Part shown: piece by piece, positions 27,166 through 36,430 of the stretch
How the letters are laid out: each line of letters opens with the position of its first letter
Position numbering within the stretch: position 1 is the stretch's first letter
NCBI GenBank assembly: GCA_013824165.1
Contig: PNNH01000051.1
Location: 1 to 43,038 of the forward strand
Reading direction: 5' to 3'
Length of the DNA: 43,038 nt
Origin: Methylibium sp.
GTDB taxonomy: Bacteria > Pseudomonadota > Gammaproteobacteria > Burkholderiales > Burkholderiaceae_C
Program-made: the position numbers and the translations under genes
Notes under the pieces: model-generated
Databases searched by the model: none
What the model was told of the DNA's origin: nothing
The model's input: the letters and a program-made list of their open reading frames with translations, nothing else

Positions 27166-27431
27166 CAGCGGGTCTGCGGCGAAGCAGCGGAAGAGGAAGA
27201 GGAGGGGAATGAAGAAGGACGCGCCGGCGCGCCCTCAAAGGGGCTGCAGTCGATGCGCAGGCCCTGCGCGGACAGACGCCGGGCCAGCACCGGACCTATG
27301 CCCGGCAAGGATTCGAGTTCGGCGCGGCTGGCGCGGTTGAATTCCCACGTGCCCGCGCTGCGCACCTTCAGCGGCAGCAGCGTCAGGGGCAGGCCGGTCA
27401 GCAGCAGGCAGCGACGCGGGTGGGGCTGCAT
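27165..27431 (-). CDS. ComEA-like helix-hairpin-helix protein
   Basis: The 88-residue protein starts with a short basic part and a hydrophobic stretch (about residues 9-22) that may be a signal peptide or anchor. A single helix-hairpin-helix DNA-binding motif follows (FNRASRAELESLPGIGPVLARRL, described here as FNRAS...LPGIGPVLA), then a Ser/Pro-rich tail. Similar small proteins are counted as ComEA-like, but a role in DNA uptake is not shown. It begins 13 bases after msbA and ends in a TGATG overlap with rsuA, so it belongs to an msbA - HhH - rsuA message. Confidence 0.75.
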   Translation of the reverse strand: MQPHPRRCLLLTGLPLTLLPLKVRSAGTWEFNRASRAELESLPGIGPVLARRLSAQGLRIDCSPFEGAPARPSSFPSSSSSAASPQTR

Positions 27432-27444
27432 GGGCAGAAGCGGG

Positions 27445-29187
27445 CTATTCACCCGTCTGGGCCTGGACCATGGCGGCATAGGCGCCGCGTTCTCGCGTCA
27501 GCAGATCGGCATGGCTGCCGCTCTCGACCAGGCAGCCGTCGCGCAGCACATGGATGCGGTCGGCATTGCGGATGGTGGACAGGCGGTGGGCGATCACGAT
27601 CAACGTTTTCTTGCCGCGCCATTCGTCCAGCGCCTGCTGTACGGCGCGCTCGCTCTCGGTGTCCAGCGCCGAGGTGGCTTCGTCGAACACCCAGATCGGC
27701 GCGTCCTTGTAGAGCGCACGGGCGATCGCCAGGCGCTGGCGCTGGCCGCCGGAGAGCTTGGAACCGTTGGCGCCAACCGGTGTCTCCAGTCCCTGCGGCA
27801 GGCCTTGCACGAAGTCCCACAGATGGGCGGCGCGCAACGCCTGTTCCAGCCGGGCTTCGTCGCGGGGCTGGGCATAGGCGATGTTGTCGGCCACCGAGGC
27901 GTCGAACAGCACGATGTCCTGCGAGACCACGGCGAACTGGCGGCGCAGCGAGGCGCGGGTCAGCGTGTCGATGGGTGTGCCGTCCAGCAGGATGCGGCCG
28001 CTCTGCGGCTGCGCGAAGCCCAGCAGCAGCGTGACGATGGAGCTTTTGCCCGAGCCCGAGGCGCCGACCAGGGCTGTGGTCTGGCCGGCCTCGAAGGGCA
28101 GGCTCAGGCCCTGCAGCGCATCGCGCTCGGCGCCTGGGTAGCGCATGTGCACTGCATCCAGCTCAAGGCGGCCCAGGCAGCGCTGCAGCTCTTGCGTGCC
28201 GGGATCGGGCTCGGCGGGCAGTGCGAACAGGCTGAAGCAGCCGCGCGCGATCACCAGGCCGTTGAGGATGGGCTGCGACAGCTCGGACAGATGGCGCAGG
28301 CGCGAGCTCAGCAGGAGCAGCGCGGTGACAAAGGCGGCGAAGTCGCCGACGCCTGTGTTGTTCTGGCGGGCCTGCAGCAGCGCGATGGTGATGATCAGCG
28401 ACAGGCCGATGGCTGCGACCAACTGCGACAGCGGCTGGATGGTGGCATTGGTGGCCGAGATCTTCAGCGCCTGGCGCTGCGCATCCTTGGCCAGGCCGGC
28501 GAATTGCTCGCGCTCATGCGCGGCGGCGTCGAAGCTGCGCACCACGCGCCAAGCGCGCACCAGGTCGTCGACCTTGGCCGACAGGCGCATCTGTGCGTCG
28601 TAGCTGAGCGCGCCGATGCGCTGCACCCGCTTGTTGATGCGCTTCATCACGAAGGCCATCAGCGGGAGCGTGATCAGCGATAGCAGCGTCAGTTGCCAGT
28701 TCAGGTAGAGCAGATAGCCCAGTGTGGCGATGGTGGGCAGGCCATCGCGCAACACCGTGATCACCGAGCCGGACAGCAGGCTCATGAACTGCTGCGGGTC
28801 GTTGACGACCTTTGTCACGGCCGTGCCTGGCGGCAGCGTGGTGTAGACGGAGGAGTCGGCCTTCAGCAGCGTCTCCAGCAGCGCGCGGCGCAAGTCCATC
28901 ACGGTACGCCAGCTGGTCCAGTTCAGCAGGTACAGGCCCAGGAAGCCGAACAGGCCGCGCAGTGTGAACAGGCTGATCAGCACCACCGGCACCCACCAGA
29001 CGGCGAAGGCATCGGGTTTGAAGCCGTCGCTGAAAACGGTCTTGATCAGGTGCGGGATCAGGGGCTCGGTGATGGCTGCGCCAAGATAGGCCAGCAACGT
29101 CAGCGCCACGCCCCAGCGGTAGGGGCGGACGTAGCGCAGCACCTGGCGGGCGATGTCTTTCAGGGCTGGCTGTTCGGTGGTGCTCAC
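27445..29187 (-). CDS. msbA: Lipid A export ABC transporter (MsbA-type)
   Basis: MsbA flips lipid A-core from the inner to the outer leaflet of the inner membrane. The 580-residue half-transporter has six membrane helices in the first 320 residues, then the ATPase domain with Walker A GASGSGKSS, the signature LSGGQRQRLAIARAL, Walker B VFDEATSALD and the switch His in VIAHRLST. Family alternatives are other lipid or peptide exporters, but the length and the neighbouring LPS genes favour MsbA. It is divergent from the GT4 glycosyltransferase, with 77 bases between them, and is followed by the HhH gene. Confidence 0.93.
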   Translation of the reverse strand: MSTTEQPALKDIARQVLRYVRPYRWGVALTLLAYLGAAITEPLIPHLIKTVFSDGFKPDAFAVWWVPVVLISLFTLRGLFGFLGLYLLNWTSWRTVMDLRRALLETLLKADSSVYTTLPPGTAVTKVVNDPQQFMSLLSGSVITVLRDGLPTIATLGYLLYLNWQLTLLSLITLPLMAFVMKRINKRVQRIGALSYDAQMRLSAKVDDLVRAWRVVRSFDAAAHEREQFAGLAKDAQRQALKISATNATIQPLSQLVAAIGLSLIITIALLQARQNNTGVGDFAAFVTALLLLSSRLRHLSELSQPILNGLVIARGCFSLFALPAEPDPGTQELQRCLGRLELDAVHMRYPGAERDALQGLSLPFEAGQTTALVGASGSGKSSIVTLLLGFAQPQSGRILLDGTPIDTLTRASLRRQFAVVSQDIVLFDASVADNIAYAQPRDEARLEQALRAAHLWDFVQGLPQGLETPVGANGSKLSGGQRQRLAIARALYKDAPIWVFDEATSALDTESERAVQQALDEWRGKKTLIVIAHRLSTIRNADRIHVLRDGCLVESGSHADLLTRERGAYAAMVQAQTGE

Positions 29188-29264
29188 AGAGTCGGTCGGG
29201 GCAGGGCGGAAGTGCGGTATTGTCGCCGCTCTTGCGAAACCGCTGACGCCTCGAGCCCTGTCTG

Positions 29265-30278
29265 ATGAAGATCGTCCACCTGCTGCTGACGCACAGCTTT
29301 GCCGGCACCGAGCGCCATGCCATCGAGCTGGCCAATGCCCAGGCCGCCGAACATGAGGTGACGATGATCCTGCACCGGCGCGCCGCCGAAGACCGGCCCA
29401 ATGCGCTGGCGCACCGGCTGGACCCGCGGGTGAGACAGGTGCTGGTGGGCGGCTGGGGCCCCTTGGCCATCTGGGCTGCGCGCCGCGCCTTGCGGCGCCT
29501 GAAGCCGGATGTGGCCCATGCCCACCTCAGCCATGCCTGTCGCGCCCTGCATGGACTCAAGGGCCTGTGCCTGCGGGTGGCGACGCTGCACATCCACTAC
29601 AAGCCGCAGCAGCATCGCGACTTGGACGCGCTGATCGCCATCGCGCCCTGGCAGCTCGATGCGATTCCGGCTGCGCAGTGCGCCCATACGGTGCAGATTG
29701 ACAACTGGACCGCGGCGCCGCCCTTCGACGCCGAAGCGCGCCGGCGTGTGCGCGCCGAGCTGGGTATTGCCGACGAGGTGTTCCTGATCGGCGCGCTGGG
29801 CCGCGCCGAGGCCAGCAAGGGGCTGGACCTGCTGATCGACGCCTTCGTCGAAGCCGATCTGCCGCAGACGCGGCTGGCCATCGTTGGCGGAGGGCGCGAC
29901 TGGGAGGGCTTGCGGCAGCGCGCGCCGGCCGAGGTGCTGATGCCGGGCTTCGTGGCCCAGCCGCAGCAGTGGTTCAGCGCCTTTGATGCCTTCGTCAGTG
30001 CGGCGCGCTCTGAGCCTTTCGGCCTGGTGTTCCTGGAGGCGATGAGCGCGGGCCTGCCGGTGCTGGCGACGCGCTCGCAAGGCGGTGAGCATTTCGCGGC
30101 GCTGATCGAGCGGCCGCTGGTGACCTGCAACGATGCAGCAGCGCTGCGCCAGGCCTTGCAGCAGCTGCGGGCCGAGCAGCCGGTGCGCCGGGCCTACGAT
30201 CTGTCGGCCTTTGCGCAGGGCGCGAAAGTGGCCGAGGTCGAGGCCTTCTACCGCCGCGAGCTGGCAGCGCTGCGCTGA
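29265..30278 (+). CDS. GT4-family glycosyltransferase
   Basis: The 337-residue protein has the two Rossmann-like domains of GT-B enzymes. The N-terminal domain starts MKIVHLLLTHSFAGTERHA; the C-terminal one has LIGALGRAEASKGLDLLIDAF, a nucleotide-sugar-binding motif SEPFGLVFLEAMSAGLPV (Glu in the EX7E pattern) and TRSQGGEHF. It probably adds a sugar to LPS core or another envelope glycan at the inner face of the membrane. It stands alone on the plus strand between msbA and the minus-strand glycosyltransferase genes, and its 3' end faces the DUF707-like gene, seven bases away. Confidence 0.9.
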   Translation: MKIVHLLLTHSFAGTERHAIELANAQAAEHEVTMILHRRAAEDRPNALAHRLDPRVRQVLVGGWGPLAIWAARRALRRLKPDVAHAHLSHACRALHGLKGLCLRVATLHIHYKPQQHRDLDALIAIAPWQLDAIPAAQCAHTVQIDNWTAAPPFDAEARRRVRAELGIADEVFLIGALGRAEASKGLDLLIDAFVEADLPQTRLAIVGGGRDWEGLRQRAPAEVLMPGFVAQPQQWFSAFDAFVSAARSEPFGLVFLEAMSAGLPVLATRSQGGEHFAALIERPLVTCNDAAALRQALQQLRAEQPVRRAYDLSAFAQGAKVAEVEAFYRRELAALR

Positions 30279-30285
30279 GCTTTCT

Positions 30286-31119
30286 TCAGGTGCTCTGTTC
30301 CAGCCAGCGCCGCAGCGGTCGGCCCAGGCCGTAGGCGAACTGCTGCCAGCGCGTGCGCGCATGGCGCTGCACGAAGATGCGGCGGTACCAGTCGCTGCCC
30401 TGCAAGGCGGGCTTCTGCGCGGCAATCAGCTGCTGGCACAGCGCCTTCATCGCCGCGCTTTCCTCACCGGCCGTGCGGCCGTTGCGGTAGGTCTTCTGGC
30501 CGCTGGTGACGGGGCGGCGGTGGCTGGCCATCACCGCGTCGATCAGCGCGGTGCGCGGCCAGCCGCCGAGCTGCTGCAGCGCGGGCATCAGGTATTTGTC
30601 GATGCCCCAGGACGAGACATTGCCGCGGTAATGCTCGCGCCCGGCCATAAACAGCGCGCCACGGTAGAAGGGCATCATCACCTCCACCCAGTCCACCTCG
30701 CGGTACAAGCGGTTAGGCTGGCGCAGCGTCCAGCGGTGGGTGTAGCGGCTGTCGTGGCTGAGCACGGGCGAGAAGCAGTCCAGGCCTTCGCAGCGGCCCA
30801 GGTGCAGCGCGCGGTTGATGTCGCTGACGCCCAGCACGATGTCGTCGTCGATCAGGCTGACATATTCGGGCGTGCTGCCGCTGGCAGCCAGGTGCTCGGC
30901 CAGGGCCTGATAGATCTCGCCCTTGCATTCGGTCTGGCCCGACAGCACGGTGCAGCGCTGGCCGCGCAGCTCGGTGGGGCCAGCGGGTTGGCGGCCGGTG
31001 TAGTCGAACAGCAGCCAGTCGAACTCGGGCGCGGCGTCCAGGTGGATCATCGCCAGCGGGGGCGATGCGCCATCCCAGGACACCAGGACCAAAGGCTTGG
31101 CGGAGGTGCTGATGCTCAT
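30286..31119 (-). CDS. Putative glycosyltransferase, DUF707-like
   Basis: The 277-residue protein has a DDD motif in YVSLIDDDIVLG, an EVMMPFYRGALF strand and WGIDKYLMPAL, an arrangement seen in DUF707-like glycosyltransferases (GT-A type), though I hold this family match as likely rather than certain. No signal peptide or membrane segment is visible. It overlaps the stop of the GT25 gene by four bases (ATGA), so it is the last gene of the lapA-lapB-glycosyltransferase chain. The role is probably sugar or modification transfer in envelope polysaccharide. Confidence 0.7.
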   Translation of the reverse strand: MSISTSAKPLVLVSWDGASPPLAMIHLDAAPEFDWLLFDYTGRQPAGPTELRGQRCTVLSGQTECKGEIYQALAEHLAASGSTPEYVSLIDDDIVLGVSDINRALHLGRCEGLDCFSPVLSHDSRYTHRWTLRQPNRLYREVDWVEVMMPFYRGALFMAGREHYRGNVSSWGIDKYLMPALQQLGGWPRTALIDAVMASHRRPVTSGQKTYRNGRTAGEESAAMKALCQQLIAAQKPALQGSDWYRRIFVQRHARTRWQQFAYGLGRPLRRWLEQST

Positions 31120-31847
31120 GCGCGGTGCCAGCGGTTCAAGACGGTGTAGGCCGCCTTGCGACGGAACTTGCGCCAGGTGGTGGCCAGGCTGTCGGGCGCC
31201 TTGGCACCGACCGAGCTCTGCTGGCTGGTGTCGTCCAGCGCGATCACGGCCGGCTCCACCCCTTGCACATCCAGCTCATTTTCCCACCAGTAGCGCAGAT
31301 CGACATCGATCGGGCGGCCGAAGGGCAGGCGGCTGGCCAGCAGCTTGGCGGCGCCGGCGCGGCTGACGACATAGCCGGCCGTCAAGCTGGGGATGCGCTT
31401 GTAGTGCACGCGCTGGAAGCCCGGGGCCAAGTCTTGCGGCCGGTGCAGCTTGCGCACGCCTTCCTGGCGATTGAGGTGGCTGATCAGCTTGACCATGTCC
31501 CAGTCAATCGTCTGCGCTCCCAGCGCTTGGATGACGGCGGCGAAGCCCGGCTCCAGCCGCACGTCGTCCTCCAGCACCACCAGCGCGGCATGCGGCGAGT
31601 CCAGCAGCCATTGCCAGGCGCGCAGATGGCTGGCGTAGCAGCCCTTCTCACCATTCACCAGGGGCTTGTGGAACTGCCGGACATTGATCGCGTCCGAGTA
31701 GTAGCGCGCCTGCTGCTCGGCTGAAAGCTCGGTCCAGCGCGTGGCGGCAAAGCGTTCGGCGGCCAGGCCCGTGCGCACGAACTCGGCCTGCATGCGCTGG
31801 CGTCGTTCGCTGTCGCTGTCCAGATTGATGTAGACGATGGGCAGCAT
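31116..31847 (-). CDS. GT25-family glycosyltransferase
   Basis: This 243-residue protein fits glycosyltransferase family 25, which includes LPS core galactosyl- and glucosyltransferases. It starts MLPIVYINLDSDSERR (the typical opening), has a GEKGCYASHLRAW block, the metal-binding EDD in VVLEDDVRL (residues 93-95) and a YVVSRAGAAKLL segment. The start at 31847 was chosen by the family opening; the longer open frame to 32570 is antisense-like sequence overlapping the upstream gene. It starts 14 bases after that gene and overlaps the next by four. Confidence 0.92.
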   Translation of the reverse strand: MLPIVYINLDSDSERRQRMQAEFVRTGLAAERFAATRWTELSAEQQARYYSDAINVRQFHKPLVNGEKGCYASHLRAWQWLLDSPHAALVVLEDDVRLEPGFAAVIQALGAQTIDWDMVKLISHLNRQEGVRKLHRPQDLAPGFQRVHYKRIPSLTAGYVVSRAGAAKLLASRLPFGRPIDVDLRYWWENELDVQGVEPAVIALDDTSQQSSVGAKAPDSLATTWRKFRRKAAYTVLNRWHRA

Positions 31848-31861
31848 CGCGTGCAGCGGGC

Positions 31862-32638
31862 TCACTCGTGCCAGTGCTGGGCGATCCAGGTGGCCGGCCG
31901 GGCATGGCGCCAGTTGCCGTTGCTGCGGCCAGCCAGCGCGTCGGGCGGGTTCATCACGCCGTGGAAGATCAGGATGCGCGCACCCTTGGGAATGATGGGC
32001 TCGCGCCAGTAGTTGCTCGGCCAGGTCGGGATGCAGTGGTACTTGTAGCTGGCGCACCAGGCCGCGTCCCAGTACGTCAGGACGCCTTTGCGCTGCATCT
32101 CGTCGGACAGATAGGCCTGCTCGTTGCGGAACTTGGCGCGGATGGCATCGAACTCGCGGCGGAACTTGGCCAGCACATCGGCATGCGCGCCCAGCGTGAA
32201 GCGGTAGACCGAGGAGTTGCCGGTGATGCGCCAGGGGCGCTTCCAGTCGTGGATGATGAGGAACTCGCCCGGCACCTCGAAGAAGGGCGTGATGTCGTCG
32301 ACGATGACCACGTCCAGATCGAGGAACAGCGCCGTACCCTTGAGGCCGTGCAGATCCGCCTCGAACGTGGTCAGCTTGGTCCAGCCGCGCTCGGGAGAGC
32401 CGGGCGGCAGCGCCAGCGCTGGGATCGGCAGGCATTGCACCTCGGCGCGCACGCCTTCGCTGCGATCGGTCAGGCAGACGAAGCGGAACTCGCCCTTCAG
32501 GTGACGGCGCACCATCGCGTAGAGGCGGTTGACGTATTCGGGGCCGTACTTGGTGCCCCACTTCATGCACAGGATGATGCGCTGTTCGTCGGTGCCGGCC
32601 CGGGCGGGCGCTGCTGCTGCTACTGCTTCAGTGCTCAT
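31862..32638 (-). CDS. Glycosyltransferase-like protein (GT-A type)
   Basis: The 258-residue protein has a strand and DLDVV pattern (ALFLDLDVVIVDDIT) that serves metal and nucleotide-sugar binding in GT-A enzymes, and conserved-looking aromatic parts (GNSSVYRF, WPSNYWREP). It may be a glycosyltransferase of envelope polysaccharide, but I cannot place it in a numbered family. The start at 32638 overlaps the lapB stop by one base (TGATG), which means translational coupling. The longer open frame to 32695 would lie inside lapB and was not used. Confidence 0.78.
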   Translation of the reverse strand: MSTEAVAAAAPARAGTDEQRIILCMKWGTKYGPEYVNRLYAMVRRHLKGEFRFVCLTDRSEGVRAEVQCLPIPALALPPGSPERGWTKLTTFEADLHGLKGTALFLDLDVVIVDDITPFFEVPGEFLIIHDWKRPWRITGNSSVYRFTLGAHADVLAKFRREFDAIRAKFRNEQAYLSDEMQRKGVLTYWDAAWCASYKYHCIPTWPSNYWREPIIPKGARILIFHGVMNPPDALAGRSNGNWRHARPATWIAQHWHE

Positions 32639-33786
32639 CAGAGTTCCTCGACATGGCGAGGCGGATAGGTGTCCCAGCCCAGGCAGCCGGGACATTGCCA
32701 GAAATAGTGCTGCGCTTCGAAGCCGCAGGCCGCGCAGCGGTAGCGCTGCAGCGGGCGCACGGCGCGGTCGAGCGCCGCACTGACCAGCTTGCCGTCGTCC
32801 TCGGCCAGCGGGCAGTTGCTCTGCGCCAGCAGCAGGCGCGTTGCCGACAGACTGGGCTCGGTGCGCAGATGGTCGAGCAGGCGTTGGCGCTGCGCCAGGG
32901 CGTCCGGCTCCAGCAGCGCCATGGCCAGAATCAGGTGCATGCCGGGGCTGCGTTGATATTGCGCTTGCAGGGTCTGCAAGGCCTTGGCGACGGCACCGCT
33001 GGCTTTGGCCGCTTCGGCATAGTCCTTGGCGACCAGGTTGAAGGCTTCAGGCTGCTGCGCCAGCAATTCGGCAAAGGCGGCCATGGCAGCCTCATGGCGG
33101 CCTTGGCGGGCCAGCATCTGGCCGGTCAGCACATGCGCGCGAGCTGCTTGCGGTGCGGCCTTGCGGGCTTGCTCCAGCAACTGCAGCGCCTCGTCCTGAC
33201 GGTCGCGGGCCTGCGCCTCCAGCGCCTGTTCGCACAGGTAGTGGGCGATGCGCGAGGCGAAGGAGGCGGTGCCACTGTGTTCGAGGTGGCGCGCCACCTC
33301 GGCTGCCTTGGCCCATTCGCGCGTGCGCTCGTACAGGTTGAGCAGGGCCAGCTCGGCCTCGCTCTCGAAGGCGCTGCCACGCAGCGCCGCGAAGGCCTCT
33401 TCGGCACGGTCGAACAGACCGGCTTTGTAGAAATCCTGGGCCAGCGCGTGTTGGGCGCGTTCGCGCTCGCTGCGCGGCAGGTCGGCGCGCGACAGCAGGT
33501 GCTGGTGCACGCGGACCGCACGCTCGTATTCGCCGCGGCGGCGGAACAGATTTCCCAGGGCGAAGTGCAGCTCGGAGGTGTCGGGGTCAGCCTGCACGGC
33601 TTCGATGAAGGCATCGATTGCCTTGTCCTGCTGCTCATTGAGCAACAGGTTCAGGCCCTTGAAATAGGCCTTCGGGGCATCGCGCTGCTCGCGCTTCCAC
33701 TGGCGGCTGTCCAGCTTGGACGCCAGCCAGCCGAAGCCGAACACCAGGGGCAGGGCGATCAGCAGCCAGCTCAGCTCAAAGTCCAT
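32638..33786 (-). CDS. lapB: LPS assembly protein B
   Basis: LapB (YciM) is an inner-membrane protein that controls LPS amount by guiding FtsH to degrade LpxC. The 382-residue protein has one N-terminal membrane helix (about residues 6-23), about nine TPR-like helical repeats, and a C-terminal rubredoxin-like metal site with two CxxC pairs (YRCAACGF and WQCPGC). This matches the family in length and layout. It overlaps lapA by 11 bases and the next glycosyltransferase gene by one base, so envelope sugar genes are coupled to LPS control. Confidence 0.96.
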   Translation of the reverse strand: MDFELSWLLIALPLVFGFGWLASKLDSRQWKREQRDAPKAYFKGLNLLLNEQQDKAIDAFIEAVQADPDTSELHFALGNLFRRRGEYERAVRVHQHLLSRADLPRSERERAQHALAQDFYKAGLFDRAEEAFAALRGSAFESEAELALLNLYERTREWAKAAEVARHLEHSGTASFASRIAHYLCEQALEAQARDRQDEALQLLEQARKAAPQAARAHVLTGQMLARQGRHEAAMAAFAELLAQQPEAFNLVAKDYAEAAKASGAVAKALQTLQAQYQRSPGMHLILAMALLEPDALAQRQRLLDHLRTEPSLSATRLLLAQSNCPLAEDDGKLVSAALDRAVRPLQRYRCAACGFEAQHYFWQCPGCLGWDTYPPRHVEEL

Positions 33787-34057
33787 CGCGGATCGGATTC
33801 AGGGGCTCGGGGGCAGTGGCGGCAGCAGGGTCGTCGAGTCGCTGCGCCTGGCGGCGGTGCTTCCACCAGGCCGGCACCATGGCCAGGACGCCGACAGCGC
33901 ATCCCAGGCCAAAGGCCAGCAGCACGACGATCACCAGCGGCGAGTGCCAGTCGTGGCCGAAGAACCAACGCACCTGCACCTCCTGGCTGTTGTTCAGCGC
34001 GAAGGCGAAGAGTGCAAAGAAGAGGAAGGCTCGCAGGAGCCAGACGAGGATGCGCAT
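33776..34057 (-). CDS. lapA: LPS assembly protein A (DUF1049)
   Basis: LapA is a small inner-membrane partner of LapB. The 93-residue protein has two membrane helices (about residues 4-20 and 40-63) with the QEVQVRWFFGH segment between them, the DUF1049 pattern, and a basic, Pro-rich tail. It lies 39 bases after ihfB and overlaps lapB. The order ihfB - lapA - lapB is found widely in Proteobacteria and supports the name. Confidence 0.93.
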   Translation of the reverse strand: MRILVWLLRAFLFFALFAFALNNSQEVQVRWFFGHDWHSPLVIVVLLAFGLGCAVGVLAMVPAWWKHRRQAQRLDDPAAATAPEPLNPIRDGL

Positions 34058-34096
34058 CAGCGCGGATTCTAGGGCTCGGCGCTCACGGCCGGGCCG

Positions 34097-34417
34097 TCAG
34101 GCGCGATTGCGGTCCAGCGGGTTGTCGTCGGCCGGCAACTGGGCATCGACCGCTTCGCGCAGGGCTTTGCCCGGCTTGAAATGGGGCACGAGCTTTTCGG
34201 GGATCAGCACCTGCTCACCGCTGCGCGGATTGCGGCCCATGCGGGGCGGGCGGCGGTTGATGGAGAAGCTGCCGAAGCCGCGGATTTCGATGCGGTGGCC
34301 ACGGGCCAGGGCGTCGGACATCGCGTCCAGGATGGTCTTGACCGCGAACTCGGTGTCGCGCTGGGTGAGTTGGCCAAAACGTTCGGCCAGCTGTGCAACG
34401 AGGTCGGAGCGGGTCAT
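34097..34417 (-). CDS. ihfB: Integration host factor beta subunit
   Basis: IhfB pairs with IhfA to bend DNA in transcription, recombination and replication. The 106-residue protein starts [14 protein letters not shown] and has the DNA-binding arm with the Pro intercalation motif ([23 protein letters not shown]) and [18 protein letters not shown]. The frame to 34468 is open, but ATG 34417 is the family start. It stands after rpsA, the usual neighbour, separated by a hairpin terminator and other hairpins, so it probably has its own promoter as well. Confidence 0.97.
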   Translation of the reverse strand: MTRSDLVAQLAERFGQLTQRDTEFAVKTILDAMSDALARGHRIEIRGFGSFSINRRPPRMGRNPRSGEQVLIPEKLVPHFKPGKALREAVDAQLPADDNPLDRNRA

Positions 34418-34445
34418 GACGTCGGTATTCCGAAAGGGGACTGCA

Positions 34446-34488
34446 GTGAGGGAAAAACAGGCTCGCACTCGGGAGAGTGGCGAGCCTG
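34446..34488 (-). terminator. Rho-independent terminator after rpsA
   Basis: On the minus strand, CAGGCTCGC(C)ACTC and GAGTGCGAGCCTG form a 13-bp stem with one bulge, around a short loop, followed by TTTTT. It lies 70 bases after the rpsA stop and just before ihfB. The hairpins at 34500-34520 and 34533-34548 lie between it and rpsA. This is the clearest terminator of the window. Confidence 0.8.
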
Positions 34489-34499
34489 CCGGGTTTGCT

Positions 34500-34548
34500 C
34501 ACCACGGACCGGCCGTGGTGAAGCGGGCAGCAGACGGCCGGAGCCGTC
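34500..34548. repeat. Two further hairpins downstream of rpsA
   Basis: CACCACGG/CCGTGGTG (34500-34520, loop of five) and GACGGC/GCCGTC (34533-34548, loop of four) are perfect. They follow the rpsA stop before the T-tailed terminator. They may protect the 3' end of the rpsA message or help it terminate. Confidence 0.5.
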
Positions 34549-34557
34549 CGCAGCCTA

Positions 34558-36243
34558 TCAGCCCTGGTTGTCCAGCTTGGCGCGCAGCAGAGCGCCCAGG
34601 CTGGTGGTGCCTGCGTTTTCACGCTCGGACGTGGCCGACAGGCGCTGCATGGCTTCCTGCTGGTCCGCGTTGTCCTTGGCCTTGATCGACAGCTGGATGT
34701 TGCGGGTCTTGCGGTCGATGTTGACGATGATGGAGGTGACTTCGTCGCCTTCCTTCAACACGTTGCGGGCGTCTTCCACGCGGTCGCGGGAGATTTCCGA
34801 AGCGCGCAGATAGCCCAGCACGCCGTCAGCCAGCTCAATCTCGGCGCCGCGCGGGTCGACGGTCTTGACCTTGCCGGTCACCGAGGCACCGCGGTCATTG
34901 ACCGTGGTGAAAGAGGTGAACGGGTCGCTGTCCAGCTGCTTGATGCCCAGCGAGATGCGCTCGCGCTCGACATCCACGGCCAGCACGACGGCTTCGACTT
35001 CCTGACCCTTCTTGAAGTTGCGCACGGCAGCTTCGCCAGTCTCGTCCCAGCTCAGGTCGGACAGGTGCACCAGACCGTCGATGCCCTGGGCCAGGCCCAC
35101 GAACACGCCGAAGTCGGTGATGGACTTGACTGGACCCTTGACCTTGTCGCCGCGCTTGACGTTCTCGGCGAACTCTTCCCACGGGTTGGCCTTGCACTGC
35201 TTCATGCCCAGCGAGATGCGACGCTTGTCTTCGTCGATCTCCAGAACCATGACTTCGACTTCGTCGCCCAGGGAGACGATCTTGGCCGGAGCGATGTTCT
35301 TGTTGGTCCAGTCCATTTCCGAGACGTGCACCAGGCCTTCGATGCCCGGTTCGATCTCGACGAACGCGCCGTAGTCAGCGATGTTGGTGACCTTGCCGAA
35401 GAGGCGGGTGTTGGTCGGGTAGCGGCGAGCAACGCCGAACCACGGGTCGTCGCCCAGCTGCTTCAGACCCAGCGAAACGCGGTTCTTCTCAGCGTCGAAC
35501 TTCAGGACCTTGGCGGTCAGTTCCTGACCGACAGTGACCACTTCGCTCGGGTGACGGACACGGCGCCATGCCATGTCGGTGATGTGCAGCAGGCCGTCGA
35601 TGCCACCCAGGTCCACGAATGCACCGTACTCGGTGATGTTCTTGACCACGCCGTTGACGATCGCGCCTTCGGACAGGGTTTCCAGCAGCTTGGCACGCTC
35701 TTCGCCCATCGAAGCCTCGACCACAGCGCGGCGCGACAACACGACGTTGTTGCGCTTGCGGTCCAGCTTGATGACCTTGAACTCCATGGTCTTGCCTTCG
35801 TACGGGCTCATGTCCTTGACCGGACGCGTGTCCAGCAGGGAACCCGGCAGGAAGGCGCGGATGCCGTTGACCAGGACGGTCAGACCGCCCTTGACCTTGC
35901 CCGACACGGTGCCGGTCACGAAGTCGCCCGACTCCAGAGCGGTTTCCAACGACAGCCACGAGGCCAGACGCTTGGCCTTGTCGCGCGACAAAATGGTGTC
36001 GCCGTAGCCGTTTTCGATGGCGTCGATCGCCACCGAGACGAAGTCGCCGATTTGAACTTCCAGCTCGCCCTGGTCGTTCTTGAATTCTTCGATGGGCACA
36101 TAGGCCTCGGACTTGAGGCCGGCATTCACGACCACGAAGCTGTGCTCGACGCGCACGACCTCGGCGGAGATGACCTCGCCAGCGCGCATGTCAGAGCGTT
36201 GCAGCGATTCCTCAAACAGGGCGGCGAAAGATTCTTGGGACAT
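34558..36243 (-). CDS. rpsA: Ribosomal protein S1
   Basis: S1 unfolds mRNA on the small ribosomal subunit. The 561-residue protein has six S1 repeats; the third to sixth carry the typical [33 protein letters not shown] and [15 protein letters not shown] forms. The start at 36243, with [14 protein letters not shown] and AGGA before it, is that of the family. A 187-base leader lies between it and the aroA-cmk gene, room enough for its own promoter and for the known S1 autoregulation, though neither site can be read out with certainty. Confidence 0.98.
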   Translation of the reverse strand: MSQESFAALFEESLQRSDMRAGEVISAEVVRVEHSFVVVNAGLKSEAYVPIEEFKNDQGELEVQIGDFVSVAIDAIENGYGDTILSRDKAKRLASWLSLETALESGDFVTGTVSGKVKGGLTVLVNGIRAFLPGSLLDTRPVKDMSPYEGKTMEFKVIKLDRKRNNVVLSRRAVVEASMGEERAKLLETLSEGAIVNGVVKNITEYGAFVDLGGIDGLLHITDMAWRRVRHPSEVVTVGQELTAKVLKFDAEKNRVSLGLKQLGDDPWFGVARRYPTNTRLFGKVTNIADYGAFVEIEPGIEGLVHVSEMDWTNKNIAPAKIVSLGDEVEVMVLEIDEDKRRISLGMKQCKANPWEEFAENVKRGDKVKGPVKSITDFGVFVGLAQGIDGLVHLSDLSWDETGEAAVRNFKKGQEVEAVVLAVDVERERISLGIKQLDSDPFTSFTTVNDRGASVTGKVKTVDPRGAEIELADGVLGYLRASEISRDRVEDARNVLKEGDEVTSIIVNIDRKTRNIQLSIKAKDNADQQEAMQRLSATSERENAGTTSLGALLRAKLDNQG

Positions 36244-36430
36244 GGTGTTTCCTGAGCCGTCGCGCAAGGCGTTTGCGTTCGAGCGGTGTGTGCAAGCGAA
36301 CTTGCGGGTTAGGTTGTAGAGATCGCTGCCCTCAGTGGACTGACGTCCGAGAGGAAGGGCAGCGGGCCCGTTCGGTCCCAACAGCCAGTGCTGATTCAGC
36401 CTTGGCTCTCAGGGCCTGGTCGCGCCGGAC

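Noticed and set aside
27432-27479. Longer start for the helix-hairpin-helix gene at 27479
   Set aside because: It would overlap msbA by 35 bases and add a Pro/Arg stretch in front of a signal-like N-terminus; ATG 27431 fits better.
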